Origin: JAVVWB01 sp036652335
Lineage (GTDB): Bacteria; Synergistota; Synergistia; Synergistales; Synergistaceae
Reading direction: 5' to 3'
Assembly: GCA_036652335.1 (NCBI GenBank)
Contig: JAVVWB010000008.1
Span: 1 to 64,000, forward strand
Length of the DNA: 64,000 bases
A program made the position numbers and the translations under genes. Below are positions 7,132 to 15,836 of this stretch, one piece after another; position 1 is the first letter of the stretch; every line of letters starts with the position of its first letter. The notes beneath the pieces are model-generated. The model was not told the origin of the DNA. It was given only the letters and a program-made list of their open reading frames with translations, and did not search any database.

Positions 7132-7881
7132 TTATCCCCAAGGCCAAACTACACGTCGATTTTCTTCTCCATGTAGTGCCATTTTAATTTCATTAAATGT
7201 TGGTGCTTCAAGCATCATCTTTGTGCAATTTAATCTAGATATTCTGTTTAACTCATGAGAGTCTGATGACCTTATAAAGGTTCTGTTTGGATAGTTAATT
7301 CTCCATATGTCTGCTTCATTTGAGTTTACCCTCGAGGATAGCTCAAAAGCATCAGCTTTGTAGTCCTGGGGGATTGGACCCAGTGATACAGGATAGGAGA
7401 ATGAGGGTCTATCTACATGGGCAAGAATAGCAATTCCGTCAAGGTCATGCACCTTGTCTATTATTTGGTCTATTTCGTACCCTACCCCTTGTATTAGAAA
7501 TTTTTCTTCTTCTTTTTCTATTTCGTTTTCTTTGTTAATTACAAGTTGGTAACCGAATTTTTCTGAGTCATTTTTTATGTTTTGCATTTTATCCCAGTAC
7601 CAATTTTTACATTCAAGGGTTTTGTCGTATGTAGGAAATATTGTTAATAAGTGAATGTCTTCGGCACTTTGTATTTCTATACAAGAAAGTACTTTTATTT
7701 TATTTTGAGCACACTCACATAGAGCAGGATAGTTTTCACAGGTATTGTGGTCAGATATACCTATTATGTCTATTTTTTGCTCTATTGCTTTTTGTACTAT
7801 TTCTGGTGCTCCCATTTCCAATTCTCCACATGGAGAGAGTACCGTATGTATGTGCAAGTCTACCCAAAACGGTTTTAACAT
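7132..7881 (-). CDS. PHP-domain metal-dependent phosphoesterase
   Basis: 249 residues. PHP superfamily metal motifs are visible: DLHIHTVLSPCG near the N-terminus, GISDHNT (about 42-48), the E in CIEIQS and a C-terminal SSDSHELNR. Related proteins hydrolyse small phosphate esters such as nucleoside 3',5'-bisphosphates; the substrate here is not certain. It abuts the DRTGG gene upstream (start and stop adjacent) and RadA downstream. PHP proteins of this type recur in gene clusters around [FeFe]-hydrogenase accessory genes, which matches the neighbours. Confidence 0.88.
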   Translation of the reverse strand: MLKPFWVDLHIHTVLSPCGELEMGAPEIVQKAIEQKIDIIGISDHNTCENYPALCECAQNKIKVLSCIEIQSAEDIHLLTIFPTYDKTLECKNWYWDKMQNIKNDSEKFGYQLVINKENEIEKEEEKFLIQGVGYEIDQIIDKVHDLDGIAILAHVDRPSFSYPVSLGPIPQDYKADAFELSSRVNSNEADIWRINYPNRTFIRSSDSHELNRISRLNCTKMMLEAPTFNEIKMALHGEENRRVVWPWG

Positions 7882-8217
7882 TTATTTTTTATATCCAAAT
7901 TCATACATTCTATTACATGCTTCATATAAAGAGTAAGGAAGAGATATTATAGAGATGTTTTCTTCTTTACATCTTTCTATAAGTTCTTCTGCTGGCACTC
8001 TATCTGAAGCAATTATTATAAGAGGCAGGTCTTTTAGTACAGCGACAGCAGCTACGTTTAAGTGCGTCTGTATCGTAATCCATGCTGAATTTTCATTTGC
8101 TGTGCCCATTATAAAACTGAGCAAGTCTCCTGCAATTACACCAGTTATCTCTCTATCTGTGTCACCTTGGACATATACTTTTGCATTAAGAAGTGAAGTA
8201 ATTTCTCCTATTTTCAT
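7882..8217 (-). CDS. DRTGG-domain protein (first of two in the operon)
   Basis: 111 residues, a single DRTGG-like domain: an opening KIGEITSLLNAKVY, a central IAGDLLSFIMG and a closing SLPYSLYEACNRMYEFG. DRTGG domains occur as regulatory modules in CBS-type and phosphotransacetylase proteins, and as stand-alone proteins beside hydrogenase gene clusters. The start codon overlaps the stop of the Fe-S gene by 4 nt (ATGA), so translation is coupled. It is paralogous to 10015-10377. No catalytic role can be stated. Confidence 0.82.
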   Translation of the reverse strand: MKIGEITSLLNAKVYVQGDTDREITGVIAGDLLSFIMGTANENSAWITIQTHLNVAAVAVLKDLPLIIIASDRVPAEELIERCKEENISIISLPYSLYEACNRMYEFGYKK

Positions 8218-9545
8218 TTATCTTCTTTCCTTCTTCTTTTTAGTGTGTGAGGTTGGGATTCCGATAAAACGACAATTTGATTTGCGAGAGCTGCGATGCC
8301 TTCTCTTAATTTGAATATGCAGTCCGTAGCAGAACCATGGCCTCGAACTATTTCTTCTGCCATTGCTTGACATGACGGTCTTCCACATGAACCGCAGTCT
8401 ATGTGTGGAAGTGCGTTGTGTATTTCTTTCATTTGTTGTAGTTTTACCATTGCATCAGCTACGTTGTCTGATAGTGGTAAGCGTGGACGAGCTTTATATT
8501 CTTTTTTTATTGACCAAAAGTCCATCATATGTAAATCTTCAGCTCTTCGTCTATCTTTCTCTGAGATATTCCAGTCAGCTTTTATGTTTGATATTCTTAA
8601 GTTTGCCAAAAACCTTGACTCTGAAGTACCTATTCCACCGACACAACCAGTGTCACAGACTCTACATTCTATAAAGTCAACACCACGCAATCTTCCAAGC
8701 TCAAATTCTTGAAGTAGGTCTATGGTATTTCTCATACCTGACACTGCGAGCATTGTAAGTTTACGTTCGGAGAATGCTTGTACGTGTTTTGCTTCTCCAC
8801 CACGTCTTGCCCATGCTATCCATCTATTATTTCTGTTGTTTCTATCCTTTTCTGTTTCTTTTTCTGTAACATCTCTATCGCCCTCTGCCATCATGCTTCT
8901 TGCTACTTTTCTTACAGAGACAGCATGGTCAATGGGAGAACCATCTCTGCCCTCAGGGTTTCGTACCATCGTTATTTTTGCAGGGCAAGGTGCAAGGAGA
9001 GTTAAAGGCATTTTGCTGTTTGTCCTATATCTCCATATGTCTGCGGCCAATTCTAATGGGGAGAATACAGGTATTACACGAGATAGTAGCTCAGGAAATC
9101 TCGATTGTATTAGTCTAAGCACAGAGGGGCAGTAGACGGAGATTAGAGGAAGACTTTCTTTTGATGCTCTGTTTATCATTTGTGCTGCAATGTAAGCAGA
9201 TAGGTCAAAAGCATCTTCTATGTCGTCTAGTAGCATTTCTATGTTGTCTTTTGCCAATCGTTCTTCTAACGTAGATGGATTTGTATAGTGGCTAAATTGT
9301 CCAAAGAATGACGGATCTGCTATAAATGCTGATTGAGGCATTTCTTTGATTGTTCCCCAGTCATCTTGTATCATACCAAGAGCTTTTCTTCTGCATGAAC
9401 GCAAACATTCTCCGCAATCTATACATAGTTCCGGTATTATGCTTATTTCTCCACTAACAACTCTTATAGCTTCAGTAGGACATATTTTTATGCAGTGTAC
9501 ACAGCCTTCGCAGGCTTCTTTTGATATTTTTACGCTGTGTGTCAT
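8214..9545 (-). CDS. Ferredoxin/[FeFe]-hydrogenase-like Fe-S protein (accessory, not a classical HydA)
   Basis: 443 residues from ATG 9545 (GAGAGAG upstream; a GTG 9 nt earlier is possible). Two 4Fe-4S motifs at the N-terminus (CEGCVHCIKICP, CIDCGECLRSC), a middle domain related to the hydrogenase large-subunit C-terminal domain, and a C-terminal CGSCGRPSC cluster motif. The H-cluster motifs are degenerate: only one Cys in the first loop (VYCPSVLRL), APCPAK in the second, and ECRVCDTGCVGG in the third. It is thus probably an electron-transfer or sensory/assembly partner, as in the Thermotoga-type hydrogenase neighbourhoods. No hydA, nuoE or nuoF is in this window. Confidence 0.85.
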   Translation of the reverse strand: MTHSVKISKEACEGCVHCIKICPTEAIRVVSGEISIIPELCIDCGECLRSCRRKALGMIQDDWGTIKEMPQSAFIADPSFFGQFSHYTNPSTLEERLAKDNIEMLLDDIEDAFDLSAYIAAQMINRASKESLPLISVYCPSVLRLIQSRFPELLSRVIPVFSPLELAADIWRYRTNSKMPLTLLAPCPAKITMVRNPEGRDGSPIDHAVSVRKVARSMMAEGDRDVTEKETEKDRNNRNNRWIAWARRGGEAKHVQAFSERKLTMLAVSGMRNTIDLLQEFELGRLRGVDFIECRVCDTGCVGGIGTSESRFLANLRISNIKADWNISEKDRRRAEDLHMMDFWSIKKEYKARPRLPLSDNVADAMVKLQQMKEIHNALPHIDCGSCGRPSCQAMAEEIVRGHGSATDCIFKLREGIAALANQIVVLSESQPHTLKRRRKEDK

Positions 9546-9588
9546 TTTTTTCACTCTCTCTTTTGTATATAAAAAAGAAGTTTAATTT

Positions 9589-10011
9589 TTAATACATTAT
9601 TGTTGATTTAAGTGTAGTTCCCTTACCTACTTCTGATTGTATTTCAAAGTTATCACTGTTTCTTTTTATATTAGGGAGCCCCATACCAGCACCAAAGCCC
9701 ATTTCTCTAGCTTGGTCATTTGCGGTTGTAAAGCCCTCAGTCATTGCTCTTTCCATGTCTGGGATTCCCTTACCTTTATCTATAGCATAGAGTTCTACAT
9801 GGTCTTCTGTTATTTCTGCTTTGAGGACTCCACCGCCACCATGTATTACCAAGTTCATTTCTGCTTCATATAGGACTATGGCAGCTCTACGACATACATC
9901 TGAGTTTATGCCTAGCATCTTTAATGTCTTTTTTATGTTGTTTGATGCAGCACCAGCAGTTACGTAATCGTTACCTTCTATATTGTATTCTAGTATAACA
10001 GGGGAAGACAC
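9589..10011 (-). CDS. Anti-sigma-factor-type ATP-binding protein (GHKL ATPase)
   Basis: 140 residues from GTG 10011. GHKL fold: N box YEAEMNLVIHGGG, G1 box DKGKGIPDMERAM, G2 region GFGAGMGLPNIKRNSD, and a C-terminal GKGTTL. It resembles RsbW/SpoIIAB-like serine kinase ATPases but has no dimerisation domain or sensor. The gene is 3 nt from the upstream DRTGG gene and precedes the Fe-S hydrogenase-like gene. A signalling role for the cluster is inferred. Confidence 0.87.
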   Translation of the reverse strand: MSSPVILEYNIEGNDYVTAGAASNNIKKTLKMLGINSDVCRRAAIVLYEAEMNLVIHGGGGVLKAEITEDHVELYAIDKGKGIPDMERAMTEGFTTANDQAREMGFGAGMGLPNIKRNSDNFEIQSEVGKGTTLKSTIMY

Positions 10012-10014
10012 AGC

Positions 10015-10377
10015 TTATTCTCCTTGTGACGGGATGTAGCATGGTAGGAGTCCGTGCGCATACAATTTTCCACAGGCTTCATATAGGCTTTCTTTTGCAA
10101 GTATAATTGGAATTTCACTATTTTTTGCAAGTTCAAGGGTCTCTTCAAGAGGTACTTTACCTCTTACAAATACTACAGCAGGGATGTCTAACATTTGAGC
10201 CGTTCTTACTATCTGGATGTTTGTAAGTCCTGTAAGGAGTATTGAACCTGGACGACAAAACGCCAATACATCACTCATTAGGTCACACGCGTATGCGTTT
10301 GGTATTTCTATCTCTAATTGGTCTTCACCACTTAGGACTGTTGCATCAAGCAGTTTAATTATTTCTTTTAGTTTCAT
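10015..10377 (-). CDS. DRTGG-domain protein (second of two), first gene of the operon
   Basis: 120 residues from ATG 10377, preceded by an excellent AGGAGGT; a longer frame exists but without a ribosome site. The domain shares its plan with the other DRTGG protein (KLKEIIKLLDATVL, ACDLMSDVLAF, AKESLYEACGKLYAHG). It leads the run DRTGG, GHKL ATPase, Fe-S protein, DRTGG, PHP, RadA. Confidence 0.83.
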   Translation of the reverse strand: MKLKEIIKLLDATVLSGEDQLEIEIPNAYACDLMSDVLAFCRPGSILLTGLTNIQIVRTAQMLDIPAVVFVRGKVPLEETLELAKNSEIPIILAKESLYEACGKLYAHGLLPCYIPSQGE

Positions 10378-10475
10378 TTGTTTTACCTCCTGTTTGTAGA
10401 ATATATCTTTGTGTAAAGAATAACAAAGTCTTGCGTTATTTACAACCTTATTTGTCAATTTTACTTACTATATAT

Positions 10476-10511
10476 AAAAAATAGGGGAACGTCTCCGTTC
10501 CCCTATTTTTT
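10476..10511 (-). terminator. Terminator of the adenosine-specific kinase gene
   Basis: 15-bp perfect stem (aaaaataggggaacg / cgttcccctattttt) with a 4-nt TCTC loop; the minus strand ends in a T run. Confidence 0.9.
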
Positions 10512-10531
10512 ATATATTTTGTTGTATTAGT

Positions 10532-11029
10532 TTATCTTTTGTAACCGATTATATTTCTTAAAAGGTTTTTTCTCCAGTTTTGTCCTGCTTCATCTTCTAC
10601 GCCAACTGTTTTAAACCCATCAATTACACCAATTATTCCTCTGCCCTGCATAGATTCCGCAACGAGTACCTGTAACGGATTCGCAGTTGCAGCAAAGATA
10701 TGACATACTTCTTGTACTGATTTTATTCTGTCAAGTATATTTATTGGATAACCATTCCTCATTACAATAGCAAATGTATGTCCTGCATTAACTTCTTTCA
10801 TATGTGATATAGCCATATCTTCAAGGTCTTTTTTGTTTCCGTCGTGCCTTATTAAGCAGTCACCTGATGCCTCGCAAAATGCGATGCCAAATTCGAGCCC
10901 TGGTGCAGAGGTTACAAGAGCTTCATATAGGTCTTCTACTGTTTTAATAAAGTGGCTTTGACCCAATATTATATTACAATCTTCCGGTATGTTTATTTGT
11001 ACTATGCCGATGTTTAAGTTATTTGTCAT
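10532..11029 (-). CDS. Adenosine-specific kinase family protein (PF04008)
   Basis: 165 residues, the usual length of this small family. Features seen: VQINIPEDCNIILGQSHFIKT at the start (first part), the segment GLEFGIAFCEASGDCL, the glycine-rich GRGIIGVIDG, and a C-terminal GVEDEAGQNWR. Family members from archaea and thermophiles bind AMP or adenosine in structures; kinase activity is poorly documented. It is monocistronic, with a clear terminator behind it and one in front. Confidence 0.85.
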   Translation of the reverse strand: MTNNLNIGIVQINIPEDCNIILGQSHFIKTVEDLYEALVTSAPGLEFGIAFCEASGDCLIRHDGNKKDLEDMAISHMKEVNAGHTFAIVMRNGYPINILDRIKSVQEVCHIFAATANPLQVLVAESMQGRGIIGVIDGFKTVGVEDEAGQNWRKNLLRNIIGYKR

Positions 11030-11068
11030 ATCAACACCTCCGAATTTTTGTTATATGCTTATAGTAAT

Positions 11069-11098
11069 AAGGGCAATGCTTATCAAAGCACTGCCCTT
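11069..11098 (-). terminator. Terminator after ompH
   Basis: 13-bp stem with one mismatch (aagggcaatgctt / aagcactgccctt) and a short loop. The T tail on the minus strand is weak. Confidence 0.6.
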
Positions 11099-11119
11099 TA
11101 ATCTTTTTGTATTAATTTA

Positions 11120-11551
11120 TTACTTTTTTCTTTTAAGTTCGTTTATAACATCATCAGTGATGTTTACTGAGCCGAAGAATACTGCTTCTCCGTCTACTAC
11201 AACGGTGATTTTCTTTGCATTTGCTACTGTACGAATTGCAAGGTTGATGTCTTCAAATAAAGGACGCATTATCTTGGCTTCTTCTTGTGCTGCTTCCTGG
11301 CGTTTCTTCTGGAAGATAGCTGCCTTTGCTTTATCATCTGTTGCCTTTTCTATACCTGCTTTTGCTTCATTCTGTTTTTTAGTTGTTATGGCTTTAATTT
11401 GTGTCTGAGCCTGAGCAAACTTAGGGTGCTGGAACATTATTTTCTGTGGGTTAACTGAACCTACTACATCTGCAAATGCTGTTCCTGCCATTAGCATTGA
11501 GAATGCTGATACTACGGCAATGATTACTGCCAATTTCTTTGTTGAAACCAT
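11120..11551 (-). CDS. OmpH/Skp-family periplasmic chaperone
   Basis: 143 residues with a signal peptide ending in GTAFA, then VGSVNPQKIMFQHPKFAQAQ, long charged helices (about 45-105) and a closing beta segment (ITVVVDGEAVFFGS). This is the Skp/OmpH plan: a trimeric holdase escorting outer-membrane proteins through the periplasm. Skp is usually near bamA/lpxD; here it stands alone with its own AGGAGG site. It fits with the barrel proteins encoded at the left end. Confidence 0.88.
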   Translation of the reverse strand: MVSTKKLAVIIAVVSAFSMLMAGTAFADVVGSVNPQKIMFQHPKFAQAQTQIKAITTKKQNEAKAGIEKATDDKAKAAIFQKKRQEAAQEEAKIMRPLFEDINLAIRTVANAKKITVVVDGEAVFFGSVNITDDVINELKRKK

Positions 11552-11650
11552 GAAAATTACCTCCTCTTAATTAGGAATGCCATATTTGGCTATTCCATTA
11601 GTGAATTTTACTAGTCATTACTAAGAAAGTCAATAATAATATAACTTTTA

Positions 11651-11902
11651 TTAACTTTTTTTCACATCATCTCCGTTGTATTTCTTCCAATATATGAATA
11701 ATAGAAATTTCCATAGGAGATAGCCTAATGATGCAACAGCAAGTCCAATCCACAAATACCATATGAGTGGGTACCCAGATGTCATAAGCAGTTCTTTTCT
11801 TCGTATTTCACTGCCTGGCCCCAACCACCGCCAACACCATACGAGAATCATTATTACAGATATATATGTGAGTATTGTGTTGATAACGTTCTTCATTTTC
11901 AT
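11651..11902 (-). CDS. Small two-helix membrane protein
   Basis: 83 residues, ATG 11902 with AGGAA upstream. Two hydrophobic helices (about 7-27 and 46-70) with a short loop between and a charged C-terminus. It overlaps the ClC stop codon by 4 nt, so it is translated together with the channel. Not recognised as a named family; perhaps an accessory subunit of the ClC protein (inference). Confidence 0.7.
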   Translation of the reverse strand: MKMKNVINTILTYISVIMILVWCWRWLGPGSEIRRKELLMTSGYPLIWYLWIGLAVASLGYLLWKFLLFIYWKKYNGDDVKKS

Positions 11903-13251
11903 TTTTGTTTCCTGCTTGTTATATTTTTTCGTGTTTCTCTAAGTTTAAATTTTATTAGTCTGTTTAGTGGCACTCCTTCAAATCTTGTTACTATTTTTTC
12001 TTCGCCATTTGGCATTCTTTTCTTTATAAATGTTCTAAGTTTGGGTCTTAACATGAGTTGTCCTTTGTATAGACTTCTATGACCAGTCACAAAGTAGGAT
12101 ACAGCACAAGCAATTCCTGCAAATGGTGCAATTTGCGCTCCGAATACTTCCATCGCAAGTATGGTTGATGCCATTGGTGTATTTGTAGCACCAGATAACA
12201 CTGCAACAATTCCTAATGCACTAAATATCTGACCGTCTAAGCCAAAGAGTGTAGCAAAGAATGAACCAGCTGTTGCCCCTATAAATAGGGTCGGGGTAAG
12301 TACCCCACCATTACCACCACATGATAGTGTTATTGCCATTGCTATTGATTTTAGTGCAAAGGCAAATAGTGGTATTTCTTTACCTTGTAAAGCTGATACT
12401 ATTGTTTCGTCTCCCAACCCTAGGTATGTATGTCCCCATAACATTGCAAATATTATCATTAGGGTAGCTCCTATTAGTGGTTTGCTCCAATTGGGAGTTT
12501 TGAGTCTGTTAAAGTTCTCTTTTGTAATGTCCAAACATTCTATGTGTAGCAATGCTACTATACCAAAGAAGAAACCAGAAAAAACAGAGAGGAGTATCAT
12601 GTTTGGTGCCAACGGAGGTAATGAGACTGTAAATATTGGAAGATGACTTGCTCCCCAATATGTTGCTGTTATCCCTGATACTATTCCTCCTACAAAAGAT
12701 GGTAGTAGTACATCATATTCTAACTGCCCGGCATAGAGTACTTCAATTCCAAATATAGCACCAGTTATAGGGGTACCAAATACAGCAGATATACCTGCTG
12801 ACATTCCACAAATTACAAGTCTTTTCATATCATAGTCATTTAGCCTTAAGACTTTTGATATCCCGTACATGAGGCCTGCTCCAATTTGTGCACTGGGTCC
12901 TTCTTTACCTACAGATCCACCTGTTGCTATTGTTATTACTGTTGCAAGGAGTCTCACGGGTATAGCTTTTAGACTAACAGCTCCTGACTGTTCATGTATG
13001 GATTCTTCTACATCTACTTTTTCATTTTTTGTAAGTTTATATACTAGATAGTAGCTAAGCCATAGCCCCGGGAATATAAGTAGGTATCTCCATTTCGGCA
13101 ATGAGTTTACAAAATGGATAGATTTTTCCAGTATATAAAGAAATAGAGACGTCCCGCTCCCTACAACTAAACCGGTAAGTACAGCAAGTATTATCCATTT
13201 CGTCATAGAGCCAACTATGAAAAATTGTTCCCTTACAATATCATTTTTCAT
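11899..13251 (-). CDS. ClC-family chloride channel or H+/Cl- antiporter
   Basis: 450 residues from ATG 13251. Signatures in order: GSGTS (helix C), GGSVGKEGPSAQIGAG (gating-glutamate motif GKEGP), GIEVLYAG, and GGNGGVLTPTLFIGA (GxFxP-like). About a dozen membrane helices. The C-terminal cytoplasmic tail is short, without CBS domains. The gating Glu is present. Whether a channel or exchanger cannot be told from sequence. It lies between the LUD-domain gene and a small membrane protein. Confidence 0.92.
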   Translation of the reverse strand: MKNDIVREQFFIVGSMTKWIILAVLTGLVVGSGTSLFLYILEKSIHFVNSLPKWRYLLIFPGLWLSYYLVYKLTKNEKVDVEESIHEQSGAVSLKAIPVRLLATVITIATGGSVGKEGPSAQIGAGLMYGISKVLRLNDYDMKRLVICGMSAGISAVFGTPITGAIFGIEVLYAGQLEYDVLLPSFVGGIVSGITATYWGASHLPIFTVSLPPLAPNMILLSVFSGFFFGIVALLHIECLDITKENFNRLKTPNWSKPLIGATLMIIFAMLWGHTYLGLGDETIVSALQGKEIPLFAFALKSIAMAITLSCGGNGGVLTPTLFIGATAGSFFATLFGLDGQIFSALGIVAVLSGATNTPMASTILAMEVFGAQIAPFAGIACAVSYFVTGHRSLYKGQLMLRPKLRTFIKKRMPNGEEKIVTRFEGVPLNRLIKFKLRETRKNITSRKQK

Positions 13252-13280
13252 TTTAATCCCAACTTTGTCTTTTTTTGTGT

Positions 13281-13928
13281 CTAGTAACCTAGTTCTTCTC
13301 CTACTATTATTACATGGCATTCTCTACCAAATGGTGCTCTGTCCATTATCGTAGTTACTCTACATAGTCTGTTTGGCGCTTTGCAGTCAAAACAACGTCC
13401 ACCCACAGCACAAGGTGTTTTTATGTCTAGTCTTTGTGCATTTGACGGTGTAGAGAAGTTGCGTATGCGTTTTATTGCACTTTCCATGTCTGGCACTATT
13501 TTGTTTATCCCTGCTATTATGAGTAGTTTTCCAGGTGCCCAAGACATTGCTCCTACTCTGTTACCTGTACCATCTATGTTTACAAGTACCCCTTGTAATG
13601 TAAGTGCGTTTGTACTCATTACATACCAATTAGATGTAAGTTCGTCTATAAAGCATTGGTTTTTGTCCTCTGTTTTATTTGACGCCTCCCAGTGTGAGTA
13701 TATTTTGTTACCCTGTTCAGTGAGTGCGTCAACTAGTCCTATTTCCCTTACAGTTACACTTCCTGGTATTCCCACTGTTTCTTCTCTTTTTATTAAGGTG
13801 AGTGATAGGTCTTTTGCTTCCTTTTTATTTTCTGCATATTGCGCAATAAATCCGTTTTCTTTTAATGCGTTGCATATTGTTGTTCCCATTGTTTTGTTTG
13901 CTTGTTTTTTTGCATCGTACATGTTCAT
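13281..13928 (-). CDS. LUD-domain protein (LutC/YkgG-like)
   Basis: 215 residues from ATG 13928 (GGAG 8 nt before; an earlier GTG is possible). Carries the LUD fold elements: ETVGIPGSVTVREIGLVDAL, TSNWYVMSTNALTLQGVLVN (first part shown), and a closing Cys-rich part CAVGGRCFDCKAPNRLC. Stand-alone LUD proteins with this Cys tail are common in anaerobes, with unknown activity; paralogues take part in lactate oxidation complexes. No lutA or lutB partner is nearby. Confidence 0.85.
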   Translation of the reverse strand: MNMYDAKKQANKTMGTTICNALKENGFIAQYAENKKEAKDLSLTLIKREETVGIPGSVTVREIGLVDALTEQGNKIYSHWEASNKTEDKNQCFIDELTSNWYVMSTNALTLQGVLVNIDGTGNRVGAMSWAPGKLLIIAGINKIVPDMESAIKRIRNFSTPSNAQRLDIKTPCAVGGRCFDCKAPNRLCRVTTIMDRAPFGRECHVIIVGEELGY

Positions 13929-14085
13929 TTGTAACACTCCCTTACACTAATAATATGACACATTTTTATTATATATCTTTTCTTCATTTTCTTTTATACT
14001 TTATTTGACTTGTTCACACTTTTTTCTCGTATTTGGGTTATACTTTTAGAATTGTCTTCTATTTTTATTAAGGCGGGTGTGTTTT

Positions 14086-14355
14086 GTGGCTTCTAATGAT
14101 GATATTAAGTCTACAAATAAAGAGGTTTTTATTGTCTTGGCTCTTTATGGACTCTTTTTTTTATGGTGGTATTTGTCTGCTTATTCTTTCGGAGAGGATC
14201 CCAGTAAGTATAAATTTATTTGTGGTTTTCCCGAGTGGTTCTTTTATAGCTGTATTGTAGGATATTTGGTAATTTCTTTTATTCTTTGGGGTGTTGTTCA
14301 CTTTTTCTTTAAAGATATTTCTTTAGATGAGGGAGAGAATGCTCATAATGAATAA
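14086..14355 (+). CDS. yhdT: YhdT-like small subunit/partner of pantothenate symporter
   Basis: About 89 residues; start taken at GTG 14086 with AAGGCGG upstream (GTG 14077 is the alternative). Two hydrophobic helices (FIVLALYGLFFLWWYL and an ending WFFYSCIVGYLVISFI-like stretch) match the DUF997/YhdT plan. Its last 8 nt overlap the PanF start, the standard arrangement of this pair. Inner-membrane protein of undefined biochemical role. Confidence 0.82.
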   Translation: MASNDDIKSTNKEVFIVLALYGLFFLWWYLSAYSFGEDPSKYKFICGFPEWFFYSCIVGYLVISFILWGVVHFFFKDISLDEGENAHNE

Positions 14356-15823
14356 TTTATCTATGATTTTACCTTTAGTTTTTTATTTTGTTATTATTTT
14401 TTCTATTGCTTTGTGGAGTAATAGAAATTCAAATATGAGTTCTTCTACAGGGGCTTTTATTGAGGAGTATTTCTTGGGTAGCCGTTCTATGGGTGGTTTT
14501 GTTTTGGCAATGGCTATTATTACCACTTATACAAGTGCAAGCAGTTTCGTGGGCGGACCAGGTGTCGCCTATAAGTTGGGTCTAGGTTGGATTTTACTTT
14601 CGATGATTCAGGTTCCCACTGCTTTCCTTACTTTAGGTGTGTTAGGTAAGAGGTTTGCCATAATTTCTAGAAGGACAAAGTCTGTTACTATTACAGATTT
14701 TATTCGCTCACGTTATAGCAATGAGTGGATTGTCATTCTTTTGTCTTTTTTCTTGTTGATTTTCTTTATGGCTTCAATGCTTGCACAGTTTATAGGTGGA
14801 GCAAGACTTTTTGAGTCTATTACAGGATATTCTTATCAAACAGGGCTTATTATTTTTGGAATTACCGTTATTGTTTATACAACTATTGGTGGGTTTAGAG
14901 CAGTTGTCCTTACTGATACAATTCAAGGACTTATGATGCTTTTTGCTTCTATTGCGATTCTTTTTGCTGTTATCGTAGCAGGTGGCGGAGTTTCAAATAT
15001 TATGAGTGAGCTGGGAGCTATTGATCCAGGGCTTTTGACTCCTTCTGGCCCAAATAATGCTATTCCCAAACCTTTTATTTTATCTTTCTGGGTGTTAGTA
15101 GGGTTGGGAGTTTTGGGGCTTCCTCAGACAACACAGAAGTGTATGGGATATCGTAATTCTAAATCTATGCATCAAGCTATGGTTATAGGCACTTTCACTG
15201 TAGGATTTACTATGTTGGCTATGCATTTGGTAGGAGCAATGGGAAGAGCTGTTGTTCCGGGAATTGAGATAGGTGACCTTGCTGTACCCACTATTACTGT
15301 GAAGTTACTTTCCCCTTTTTGGGCAGGTATTTTTATAGCGGGACCTATCGCAGCTATTATGTCTACTGTTGATTCTATGCTGATTATGTGCTCTGCTGCT
15401 ATTGTTAAGGATTTGTATTTTCATTATGTTGCTAAAGACGATGAGAGAAAGTTGCCACCAAAAAAGATTAAGAAGTTTAGTTTTGTTGTTACTTCTGTCA
15501 TTGGTGTTTTAGTTTTTATTGCAGCTTTAAATCCTCCCTCGTTGCTAGTTTGGATTAATCTTTTTGCTTTTGGCGGGCTTGAAGCCGTTTTCTTTTGTCC
15601 TATTCTCTTTGGGCTCTATTGGAAGAAGGCAAATTCAACAGGAGCTATTATGTCAATTTTGTCTGGGGCAGGTTCTTTCTTTTATTTTACAATTTCAAAA
15701 ACTTCTTTTTATGGCACAACAGCAATTGTTCCCACTATTTTGATTTCTGCTTTTTGTTTTGTTTTGGGGAGTTTGCTAGGTAAGAGTGAGAGAAAAGAAA
15801 TTTTAGATATTTTCAGCTTCTAA
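14348..15823 (+). CDS. panF: Sodium/pantothenate symporter PanF
   Basis: 491 residues from ATG 14348 (GAGGGAGAG upstream). Sodium:solute symporter family with about 13 helices. Motifs: EEYFLGSRSMGGFVLA, TYTSASSFVGGPG (sodium-site region of helix 1/2) and GGFRAVVLTDTIQG. Pairing with YhdT supports pantothenate as substrate, hence coenzyme A supply. Neighbouring mnmE follows 13 nt downstream, so it is probably in the same transcript. Confidence 0.92.
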   Translation: MNNLSMILPLVFYFVIIFSIALWSNRNSNMSSSTGAFIEEYFLGSRSMGGFVLAMAIITTYTSASSFVGGPGVAYKLGLGWILLSMIQVPTAFLTLGVLGKRFAIISRRTKSVTITDFIRSRYSNEWIVILLSFFLLIFFMASMLAQFIGGARLFESITGYSYQTGLIIFGITVIVYTTIGGFRAVVLTDTIQGLMMLFASIAILFAVIVAGGGVSNIMSELGAIDPGLLTPSGPNNAIPKPFILSFWVLVGLGVLGLPQTTQKCMGYRNSKSMHQAMVIGTFTVGFTMLAMHLVGAMGRAVVPGIEIGDLAVPTITVKLLSPFWAGIFIAGPIAAIMSTVDSMLIMCSAAIVKDLYFHYVAKDDERKLPPKKIKKFSFVVTSVIGVLVFIAALNPPSLLVWINLFAFGGLEAVFFCPILFGLYWKKANSTGAIMSILSGAGSFFYFTISKTSFYGTTAIVPTILISAFCFVLGSLLGKSERKEILDIFSF

Positions 15824-15836
15824 CGGAGGTGTAGTT

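Noticed and set aside
8214..9545. Calling this a catalytic [FeFe] hydrogenase (HydA)
   Set aside because: H-cluster cysteine motifs are incomplete and the C-terminal CGSCGRPSC domain is not part of HydA.
13281..13320. Longer ClC protein beginning at 13320
   Set aside because: It would overlap the LUD gene; conserved ClC sequence begins after ATG 13251, which fits other members.
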